A stretch of DNA of 36,899 nt from contig DAHUZE010000060.1 of assembly GCA_027306755.1 (NCBI GenBank), positions 1 to 36,899 on the forward strand. The letters are read 5' to 3'. Shown here one piece after another: positions 25,257-32,721 of the stretch (its first letter is position 1; each line of letters opens with the position of its first letter). The translations under genes and the position numbers were made by a program. The notes beneath the pieces were generated by a model. The model had not been told where the DNA came from and ran no database searches. It worked only from the letters and a program-made list of their open reading frames with translations. Source of the stretch: Acidimicrobiaceae bacterium. GTDB lineage: Bacteria > Actinomycetota > Acidimicrobiia > Acidimicrobiales > RAAP-2.

Positions 25257-26297
25257 GTGGGACGGCGAGCCGCAAGTGCCGGGGGGGTCGCGGTCGTGGG
25301 CGCCGGCTCGTGGGGGACGACCATCGCGTGCCTGCTGGGCGGCAGCGGCTCCGTCAACCTCTGGGGTCGTTCGCCAGACCTGGCTCACATGATGGCGCGG
25401 GACCGGGAGAACGACCGCTACCTACCCGGCGTCCGGTTGCCGCCCACAGTGCGGCCCACGCCGTCGCTCGCCGAAGCCGTCTCTGGCGCGGATGTTGTCC
25501 TCGTAGCAGTGCCGTCGCACGGCTTCCGGGCCGTGCTGGAGGCAATGGGGCCGGCGCTCTCCTCGCATGCTGCCGTGGTGAGCCTCGCCAAGGGCATCGA
25601 GGCCACCACCAACCTCCGCATGTCCGAGATCATCGAACAGGTCCTCCCCGGACATCCCGCTGGCGTGCTGAGCGGGCCGAACCTGGCCCACGAGGTGGCG
25701 GCGGGGCAACCGGCGGCCACGGTGGTGGCCCTGGCGGACGAGTCATTGGCACAACGGGTCCAAGCACTGCTGCACTGCTCCACCTTCCGCGTCTATACGG
25801 GTACGGACGTTGTCGGATGCGAGATCGCCGGGGCGAGCAAGAACGTGATAGCCATCGCCGCCGGGATCAGCGACGGGCTCGGCTTCGGTGAGAACACCCG
25901 GGCCGTGCTCGTGACCCGGGGCTTGGCCGAGCAGGCCCGCCTCGGCATCGCACTGGGGGGGCAGCCGCTCACCTTCGGCGGCCTTGCCGGCGTGGGCGAC
26001 CTGGTGGCGACCTGCACCAGCCCCCAGAGCAGGAACCGCTCCGTTGGCGTGGCGCTTGGGCAAGGCCGCCCGCTCGAAGACGTGCTGGTGGGTATGCACA
26101 TGGTGGCCGAAGGGGTCAGGACCGCCGGACCGATGGTCCGCCTGGCCCGGGCCAGCGGAGTGGAGATGCCGATCGCCGAGCAAGTTGCCGCCCTTGTTGC
26201 CGGGGACACGACCCCGGCGCAGGCCGTGGCGGCGTTGATGGAGCGACCTCCGCGCCCGGAATGGGACCCGGAGCTGCTGCGGGAGATGCAAGCATGA
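25257..26297 (+). CDS. gpsA: Glycerol-3-phosphate dehydrogenase [NAD(P)+]
   Basis: GVAVVGAGSWGTTIACLL; SGPNLAHEVAAGQPAATVVA; GCEIAGASKNVIAIAAGISDGLGFGENTRAVLVTRG; FGGLAGVGDLVATCTSPQSRNRSVG. Confidence 0.95.
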   Translation: MGRRAASAGGVAVVGAGSWGTTIACLLGGSGSVNLWGRSPDLAHMMARDRENDRYLPGVRLPPTVRPTPSLAEAVSGADVVLVAVPSHGFRAVLEAMGPALSSHAAVVSLAKGIEATTNLRMSEIIEQVLPGHPAGVLSGPNLAHEVAAGQPAATVVALADESLAQRVQALLHCSTFRVYTGTDVVGCEIAGASKNVIAIAAGISDGLGFGENTRAVLVTRGLAEQARLGIALGGQPLTFGGLAGVGDLVATCTSPQSRNRSVGVALGQGRPLEDVLVGMHMVAEGVRTAGPMVRLARASGVEMPIAEQVAALVAGDTTPAQAVAALMERPPRPEWDPELLREMQA

Positions 26298-27574
26298 TCG
26301 GGTCGGGGCCCGACCGCAGCGACGCGCAGCACGACGCCGCGCTCGGCAGGGTTCGCGGGGCTCTCCGCCAGGCGGGAGCGGCGGACGGGGACATCGATGC
26401 CGCCGTGCACGAGGGCGTCCTGGACCTGCTGGCCGTGGACACGCTGTTCGTCCCGGCCCGCATGCGCCTGACGCCGCGCCAGGTGAGCGAGGCCACGAAC
26501 CTCCCCCTGGGGACGCTCAAGGAGCTCTGGCGCGCCCTCGGCTTCCTCGAACCCGAGGACGACTCGCCGGTACTCACCGAGATGGACGTGGAGGCCGTGC
26601 GGAACCTCCAGTCGCTCCTCCGGCTCGGCGTCACGGGCATGGACACAGCGCTGCAGCTGGCTCGGGTGGTCGGCTCGTCCATGGCCCGGGTTGCCGAGGC
26701 CGGTCTGCTCAGGGGTGCGGACGCGCTCGGCGCCGGCAACGACAGCGTCATGGCGGCGGACGTGGTCACCGCGGTGGCCGAGGAGACGCTCGACTCCATG
26801 GGGCAGCTCCTCGGGTTCGTATGGCGACGGCACATGCAAGCCATGGCCCGCCGGGCCGTGCTGCAGCGCTCGGCGGTCGGGGAGGCCGGTGCCGGCCCGG
26901 TGCTCGTGGTCGGGTTCGCGGACATGGTCGGGTTCACTCTCCTCAGCCAGCATCTGGATGACACCGAGCTGGCCCAGGTGGTGCGCCGGTTCGAGGAGCT
27001 GGCATACGACATCGTGGCCGGGCACCGCGGCAGGGTGGTCAAGACCATCGGGGACGAGGTGATGTTCGTGGTCGAAGATCCGGTGGCCGCCGCCCGGATC
27101 GGCGTGGGCTTGGCCGATGCCTATTCCCGGGACGAGCTGCTGAGCGATGTCCGTGTCGGGATGGCCGCCGGGTCCGTCCTGGTGCGGGACGGGGACTACT
27201 TCGGGACCGTGGTCAATCTGGCGGCCAGGGTGGTCAACATCGCCGATCCCGGAAGCGTGCTCGTCTCCGACGAGCTGCATGCCCGCATCGAGCAGGGTGC
27301 GCCAGGCGAGTTCACCGGCCGACCGCTGCGTCCCCGCACTTTGAAGGACGTCGGGCGCGTCCAGCTCTGGACCTGCAGGCATCAGGGCGACGGCCCCGGC
27401 CCGGGCCGGGCGGGGCGCAGCCGGGCCCGCTGGGAGCGCCTGGCCGACGCGCTGCGGGATCTCGAGGACATACGGGCCGCCGGCGAGCGGTTCCTGGCCG
27501 CCGGGCGGCGTCTCGCGCCCGAGGAGGGTGTGCTCCCCGAAGGCCCTGAGGGCGCGTCGCCGCCAACCGGATGA
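26294..27574 (+). CDS. Class III adenylate/guanylate cyclase with N-terminal regulatory domain
   Basis: FADMVGFTLLSQHL, VVKTIGDEVMFVV, GDYFGTVVNLAARVVN; N-term region with HTH-like TPRQVSEATNLPLGTLKELWRALGF. ATGA overlap with gpsA. Confidence 0.88.
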   Translation: MIGSGPDRSDAQHDAALGRVRGALRQAGAADGDIDAAVHEGVLDLLAVDTLFVPARMRLTPRQVSEATNLPLGTLKELWRALGFLEPEDDSPVLTEMDVEAVRNLQSLLRLGVTGMDTALQLARVVGSSMARVAEAGLLRGADALGAGNDSVMAADVVTAVAEETLDSMGQLLGFVWRRHMQAMARRAVLQRSAVGEAGAGPVLVVGFADMVGFTLLSQHLDDTELAQVVRRFEELAYDIVAGHRGRVVKTIGDEVMFVVEDPVAAARIGVGLADAYSRDELLSDVRVGMAAGSVLVRDGDYFGTVVNLAARVVNIADPGSVLVSDELHARIEQGAPGEFTGRPLRPRTLKDVGRVQLWTCRHQGDGPGPGRAGRSRARWERLADALRDLEDIRAAGERFLAAGRRLAPEEGVLPEGPEGASPPTG

Positions 27575-27584
27575 AGACAGTCCG

Positions 27585-30278
27585 TCAGGCGCCCGGCAGG
27601 CGGACGGTGGCGATTCCGTGGCCCCGGAGGCGGAAGGAGCCGTCGAAAGGCTCCAGGGGAGACCCGCGCAGGTCCACGAGCCAGCCGGAGCGCTCGTCAA
27701 AGTGCACCGTCGTCTCCTCATGGCCGGGGTTGAAGAGCCGGACTTCCAGCACGCCGGCTTCGCGCCGTACGGCCGTCACCTCGGCTCCGATCACCTCCAG
27801 CGCGCTGCCGCGGCGCGATCGGGTGCCACCGCCGAACGAACCCTGGACCTCCAGGGGGAGCAGCACGTCGTCGGCCAGCGCCCATGGATCCGCCGGGCCG
27901 ACCGCCACCGCGTAGCGCAGCTCGATCCGCCGGCCGACGAGCTGCAGGCCCTCGACCGGGGTGAGGGGACCCGCGGGAAAGGGCCGGTACGCCATCCCCA
28001 GACGGGAAAGCATCCCGGTCGAACGCAGCACCGTGATGGCCAGCGCGGCGGCCCGGGCCTCTTCGCCCGCGCCCGATACGCCGACCAGCTCGTACTCCGC
28101 CACCCCGTCGTGGACGACGGTCAGGCCGCCGGCGGCGACGAAACGTCGGGACGGGAACGTCGGGAGGCCGTGCTCGTCGGGCCGACCCTCCGCGACGAGC
28201 CCCCGGACCACGGTGCCGAACGCGCATTCTGCTTCCGACGTTGCCGCCGGGCGGGGGAGTGGCAGGTGGACGCGCAGCCGGTGGTCGCGAGACGGGTTGA
28301 CGAACGCCGTCTCCACGCGGACCGCCGTTTCGTCGGCCCGCAGCTCGACCACCGTGGTGACGTCCACCTCATGCTCACCCACGCGGCGCTGCGACCCGCC
28401 GTCCACGCGGTCGGGCCACCGGTAGCGGGCATCGATCGCCACCCGGGCCCGTACCGGCCCGCGTTCCATGACCGTGACCCGGACCCCCTCGGGAGCGTCC
28501 ACCAATCGATCGGCGGCCGGCGGCGAGAAATTGTAGGAGTCCCCGAGGTCCCCGCCGTCCACCAGCGTGCCCATGCCGGCGACGCCGTCGACGGCAAACG
28601 TCCCGCTCGCGCCGTCCACCAGCACTGTGGTCAGCCCGTTGGCGAGCCCGACCCGGTCCCCGTCTGCGGTCACCTGTACCGGGTGGGCGAGCGGTGCCGG
28701 CGTGAAGGCCTGCCAACCGAAGCCCGGGACCCCGTCGACTCGGGCGACGATCCGCCGGATCGGGGGCCGGTCCAGGCGCACGCGGACCGTAGCCCCAGGG
28801 CGTGCGCCGAGCCGCGAGCGGAGATCCTGCACGGCCTCGGCGATCTGCAGATCCGGCCGCTCCTCCGGGCCGATCGACACCGTGACGTCGATGCCCGTCT
28901 CGTCCTCTCCGATGGTCACGTCCTGGACCCATGCGTCCGCGTCGATCCGCGCGCCGTCGATCATCCCGAGGATCGTCTTCACCGTCTGCGCGTCGAGCGT
29001 AAGCATGCCGGGCAGCCCGGCCCGCTCCGAGACGACCTGGACGTCCCCCCGGTCCGCCAGGGGCGCCCCGCCGTCCCCGGGCATTGCGTCGCCCACCACC
29101 AGCTCCACCAGTCCGCTTCGCTGGCGTGCCGCCGGGTTCACGACGATGGGACCGGAGTCGGCCATGGACGCGCCGAGGGACTGGAGGGCCCGCTGGGCCA
29201 GCCCTTCGGAGATGCTGCGGGCTTCGGCGGCCCGGTGCAAGACGGCGTCCACGACGTCATCCACCGAGCACGCGCAGATGGAGTCGTGGGCGGCATTGCG
29301 GACCATCTGGGTCCAGGCCACGCCCAGCAGCCGTCCAGGCCACTCGCCGGCGCCCGAGAACAGGGCGGTGTACGGCTCGGCTCGCCGCTCGAGGGCCCGT
29401 TCGGCTCGGGCCACCGCCCGCTTCACGTCCACCCGGTTGGAGGTGACGCCCATGAGCATGTTGGCCCTGGCGCCCGAGCGGAGCTCGCCCACCCAGCGCT
29501 GCAATCCCTCCGTGGAAGCTTGGGCCAGGTACTCGGGCAGCGAGGTGATCTCGAAGCGGTAGTCGTCCTGCAGGGCGTTGGCCTCGGCGACCACGCGGCC
29601 CAGGGCGGCCTGCGGAGGAAGGTGGTCCGACCCGTTCATGAGCAAGAGGTCGTCCAGGAGGAACGGGCCGATCTGCTCCACATGGTCGGTGATCCTCCGG
29701 ACGAGCGCCTTGGCGTCGTCGGGCAGGAGGGCCCCGTTGCCGTACCCGAAGGGCAGGTACTCCGCCCGGACCGACGAGCCGTCCGGGGCCTCCCAGATGA
29801 AGGCGCTCCGGGTGACAGAGGCCGGAACCCCCCGCCACACGACGGCATGCTCGATACCGGCGGCCCGCAGGATCTGGGGCATCTGGGCGACGTGGCCGAA
29901 CATGTCGGGCAGGTAGCCCACCGCCATGGACCCGCCGAAGTCGGCCGCGCGCCGCATGCCTAGCTGCAGGTTCCGGACGATGGTCTCTGCCGACACGAGG
30001 AACTCGTCCATCAAGGTGTACCAGGGGCCCACCGTGATCCTGCCCGCGGCGGCGAGGGCCCCGACCCGGGGTGCGGCCCCAGGGCGGATCTCCAGGTAAT
30101 CGTCCAGGGCGGCCATCTGGCCGTCCAAGAGGAATCGGGCGTAGGAGGGGTCGGCCTCCATGAGGGGGATCAGCGCGTCCACCGTCTCGACCAGCCGTAG
30201 CCGGAAGGACTGGAAGGTGTCGTACCACTCCCGGTCCCAGTGGGTGTGGGGGACGATGGCGACCCGTCTCGGCGACAT
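27585..30278 (-). CDS. Glycoside hydrolase family 38 alpha-mannosidase
   Basis: VAIVPHTHWDREWYDTFQSFR; GYLPDMFGHVAQMPQILRAAGI; AHDSICACSVDDV; 897 aa. Confidence 0.92.
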   Translation of the reverse strand: MSPRRVAIVPHTHWDREWYDTFQSFRLRLVETVDALIPLMEADPSYARFLLDGQMAALDDYLEIRPGAAPRVGALAAAGRITVGPWYTLMDEFLVSAETIVRNLQLGMRRAADFGGSMAVGYLPDMFGHVAQMPQILRAAGIEHAVVWRGVPASVTRSAFIWEAPDGSSVRAEYLPFGYGNGALLPDDAKALVRRITDHVEQIGPFLLDDLLLMNGSDHLPPQAALGRVVAEANALQDDYRFEITSLPEYLAQASTEGLQRWVGELRSGARANMLMGVTSNRVDVKRAVARAERALERRAEPYTALFSGAGEWPGRLLGVAWTQMVRNAAHDSICACSVDDVVDAVLHRAAEARSISEGLAQRALQSLGASMADSGPIVVNPAARQRSGLVELVVGDAMPGDGGAPLADRGDVQVVSERAGLPGMLTLDAQTVKTILGMIDGARIDADAWVQDVTIGEDETGIDVTVSIGPEERPDLQIAEAVQDLRSRLGARPGATVRVRLDRPPIRRIVARVDGVPGFGWQAFTPAPLAHPVQVTADGDRVGLANGLTTVLVDGASGTFAVDGVAGMGTLVDGGDLGDSYNFSPPAADRLVDAPEGVRVTVMERGPVRARVAIDARYRWPDRVDGGSQRRVGEHEVDVTTVVELRADETAVRVETAFVNPSRDHRLRVHLPLPRPAATSEAECAFGTVVRGLVAEGRPDEHGLPTFPSRRFVAAGGLTVVHDGVAEYELVGVSGAGEEARAAALAITVLRSTGMLSRLGMAYRPFPAGPLTPVEGLQLVGRRIELRYAVAVGPADPWALADDVLLPLEVQGSFGGGTRSRRGSALEVIGAEVTAVRREAGVLEVRLFNPGHEETTVHFDERSGWLVDLRGSPLEPFDGSFRLRGHGIATVRLPGA

Positions 30279-30286
30279 GGGAGGCC

Positions 30287-30292
30287 AGGTTA
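30287..30292 (-). promoter_or_regulatory. Candidate leaderless -10 TAACCT (GH38 gene)
   Basis: 8 nt upstream of ATG 30278. Confidence 0.45.
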
Positions 30293-30354
30293 GGGCGCGG
30301 CTCCCCGGCCAGCGGCTTCCTGGTGCACCATCGCCTAGGTACGGTGGGTCCGAC

Positions 30355-30411
30355 ATGCAAGAAGCCCCGAGCACCCCGTCGGCCCGATCAGGCCCGGTGG
30401 GCCGCTGGTGA
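30355..30411 (+). CDS. Candidate 18-aa leader peptide overlapping the rnhB-like start
   Basis: MQEAPSTPSARSGPVGRW; TGA overlaps the downstream GTG (GTGA, 30408-30411); TACGGT 9 nt upstream of ATG. Confidence 0.35.
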   Translation: MQEAPSTPSARSGPVGRW

Positions 30412-31142
30412 CCCGCGCCGTCCGGCCGTCGCTGGACACCGAGCGAGCGCTGTGGCGCGCCGGGCACCGCTGGGTAGCCGGCATCGACGTAGTGGGTCGG
30501 GGGGCGTGGGCCGGCCCGCTTTCGGTGGGAGTGGCAGTGGTGCACGCCGGGCTCCGCACGCGGTCGCTGCCCTACTGGCTGCGGGACTCCAAGGCGCTGC
30601 CCGAGGATCGCCGTGAGATCGTCTACGGCCAAATAGCCAACTGGTGCGCCGACGCCGCAGTCGGCCACGCCACGCCTGAGGAATGCGACGTCCTGGGGAT
30701 GACCCTGGCGTGGCGGCTGGCTGCTTACCGGGCGATGGCCATGCTCGAGGTCCGACCCGACGCGGTGGTCGTGGACGGTCCCTGGGATCTGCTGCGAGGC
30801 CGCCAGCCGGACGCGTCGTCACGGCCGCCCCGATGCTCCGAAGCAGACCTGTCCGGGGTGGCCCCGCCCGAGGTGGCCCTACCCGAGGTGGCCCTGCCCG
30901 GTGTCGTCCTGCCCAAGGTACGGGCCGACGCGACCTGCGCTGCAGTCGCCGCGGCGTCCGTCCTGGCCAAGGTCGTCCGCGATCGCTTCATGCGGGACGA
31001 GTCGGAGCATTTTCCGGCCTACGGGTTCGAGCGGAACAAGGGCTACCCGTCCCCGCAGCACAAGATCGCCCTTCGCGGGTACGGGCTCTCGGCCATCCAC
31101 CGTCGCTCCTGGGCCTTCGTCGCCGACCTTCCTTGGCGCTGA
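30408..31142 (+). CDS. rnhB: RNase HII-like protein with altered active-site motif and repeat insert
   Basis: VAGIDVVGRGAWAGPLSVGVAV; LRDSKAL; VVVDGPWD; ADATCAAVAAASVLAKVVRDRFM; FPAYGFERNKGYPSPQHKIALRGYGLSAIHRRSWAF. Confidence 0.88.
   Translation: MTRAVRPSLDTERALWRAGHRWVAGIDVVGRGAWAGPLSVGVAVVHAGLRTRSLPYWLRDSKALPEDRREIVYGQIANWCADAAVGHATPEECDVLGMTLAWRLAAYRAMAMLEVRPDAVVVDGPWDLLRGRQPDASSRPPRCSEADLSGVAPPEVALPEVALPGVVLPKVRADATCAAVAAASVLAKVVRDRFMRDESEHFPAYGFERNKGYPSPQHKIALRGYGLSAIHRRSWAFVADLPWR
30858..30917 (+). repeat. In-frame 15-bp tandem repeat (4 copies) encoding VALPE-like units in the RNase HII-like gene
   Basis: gtggccccgcccgag / gtggccctacccgag / gtggccctgcccggt / gtcgtcctgcccaag. Confidence 0.88.
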
Positions 31143-31271
31143 GCAGTTGGCCCCTCCCGCGCCGCGCCGCGCTCGTCCGGCGCCGTGCCAGGGCCGCCCG
31201 CTCCCCGGAGTGGCGCCGCGCCGTGCCGGGGCGGTGCCGGAAACGGCGCCCACCTAGGATGAGGTGGTCCG

Positions 31272-32210
31272 ATGGTCTATCTCCTCGCTGTCTGTGCCGC
31301 GCTAGCCAATGCGCTGACGAGCATCCTCCAGCGCCTGGGGGTGGAGGATGCGCCGGAATCGTCCACTCTCCACTTGCGGCTCGTCACCTATGCCGCCCGC
31401 CACCGCACCTGGCTTGCCGGCCTCGGCCTCATGGTCCTCTCGTTTGCACTGCAGGCCACCGCGCTCCACCGAGGGCGCCTCTCGGAGGTCCAGCCCATCC
31501 TCACCATCGAGCTCCTGTTCCTGGTGGTCATCCTGGGCACCTGGTTCAAGTTCTCGATCGGCTGGAGGGAATGGCTGGGGTCGGCCGCTGCCGCGCTCGG
31601 GCTCTCCGGCTTCCTTCTCTTTGCCGCCCCCGGGGGTGGCAACGCTCAGCCCACCGCGGTCGGCTGGGGCGAGGTGGGCGGAGCCTGTGCGCTGGCCACC
31701 CTGGTGGGCACCATCCTGGCCCGCCGCGGTCCCCGCTGGTGGCGGGCGGCCATGTTCGGCTTCGCCGGCGCGGTGAGCTACGCGTTTGCCGCCGCCTGCA
31801 CCAAGGAGGTCACCCGCTACGTTGGCGCGGACTGGGTCTCGATCTTCTGGCACTGGGAGACCTACGGGCTTGCGGTGGCCGGCGCCCTGGGAGTCTTTCT
31901 GGCACAGAACGCCTACCACGCCGGTCCCATCGCTGCCTCGCAGTCGACCCTGGTCCTGGTGGACCCGATGGCCAGCATCCTGATCGGCGTCGTCCTGTTC
32001 GGAGACGACCTTCGGACGAGGGGTGCCTGGGGGCCCCTGGAGGCGCTCTCGCTGCTTGTGATGTTCGGGGGGGGCCTGCTCCTGAGCCACTCGCCCTTGG
32101 TCACCGGGATGCGTGCGGGCGGATCGGAAGAGCACGAACGCCTCCGCGGCCGACTGCGCCGTCCGGCCGAGCCGGTTGTGGCCGACTCCGGAATGCAGTC
32201 GTGCCACTGA
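31272..32210 (+). CDS. DMT/EamA-like transporter
   Basis: About 9-10 hydrophobic segments; ALANALTSILQRLG, ALHRGRLSEVQPILTIELLFLVVILGTWF, AASQSTLVLVDPMASILIGVVLFGD. Confidence 0.72.
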   Translation: MVYLLAVCAALANALTSILQRLGVEDAPESSTLHLRLVTYAARHRTWLAGLGLMVLSFALQATALHRGRLSEVQPILTIELLFLVVILGTWFKFSIGWREWLGSAAAALGLSGFLLFAAPGGGNAQPTAVGWGEVGGACALATLVGTILARRGPRWWRAAMFGFAGAVSYAFAAACTKEVTRYVGADWVSIFWHWETYGLAVAGALGVFLAQNAYHAGPIAASQSTLVLVDPMASILIGVVLFGDDLRTRGAWGPLEALSLLVMFGGGLLLSHSPLVTGMRAGGSEEHERLRGRLRRPAEPVVADSGMQSCH

Positions 32211-32227
32211 GCATCACCGGGTAGAGC

Positions 32228-32629
32228 GTGCCCATGGTTTCCATCCCGGAGTCCCATCGCGACCTGTTGGACGCGCCCTTTGCCACCCTGGCGACCATCG
32301 GCCCCGACGGGAGGCCGCAGCTCAGCGAGGTCTGGTTCCTCTCTGAAGGGGACACGGTGGCCATCTCGCTCAACACCTCGCGCCAGAAGACGAAGAACCT
32401 GGAGCGACAGCGGCAGTGCAGCCTGCTCATCGTGGATCTGGCCGAACCGTACCGCTATCTGGAGATCCGGGGCGACGCCGAGCTCGCGCCCGACGACGAC
32501 TATGCCTTTGCCGACCGGGTCGGAGCGAAGTACCAGAGCGACCTTCGCCAGCACGATGGTCCGGGGGAGCGGCGCGTGGTGGTCCGAATCCGTCCCCACC
32601 GCGTGCATGCCGTCGACATGAGGGGCTGA
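32228..32629 (+). CDS. PPOX-class, probably F420-dependent oxidoreductase
   Basis: PFATLATIGPDGRPQLSEVWFLSEGDTVAISLNTSRQKTKNLERQRQCSLLIVDLAEPYRYLEIRGDAEL. Confidence 0.82.
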   Translation: MPMVSIPESHRDLLDAPFATLATIGPDGRPQLSEVWFLSEGDTVAISLNTSRQKTKNLERQRQCSLLIVDLAEPYRYLEIRGDAELAPDDDYAFADRVGAKYQSDLRQHDGPGERRVVVRIRPHRVHAVDMRG

Positions 32630-32721
32630 CGCCTTCCTTGGACACCCGCGCACTGCCGACGCCCCTCCCCGTCCAACGCTGAGCCGCAGTCCTGCCTCGC
32701 GCGGCGCTCGGCCCCGGTAGG

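Noticed and set aside
27528-29963. 811-aa plus-strand ORF antisense to the GH38 gene
   Set aside because: Translation is Arg/His/Gly/Asp-rich with no recognisable domain; a GC-rich shadow ORF of a clear GH38 CDS.
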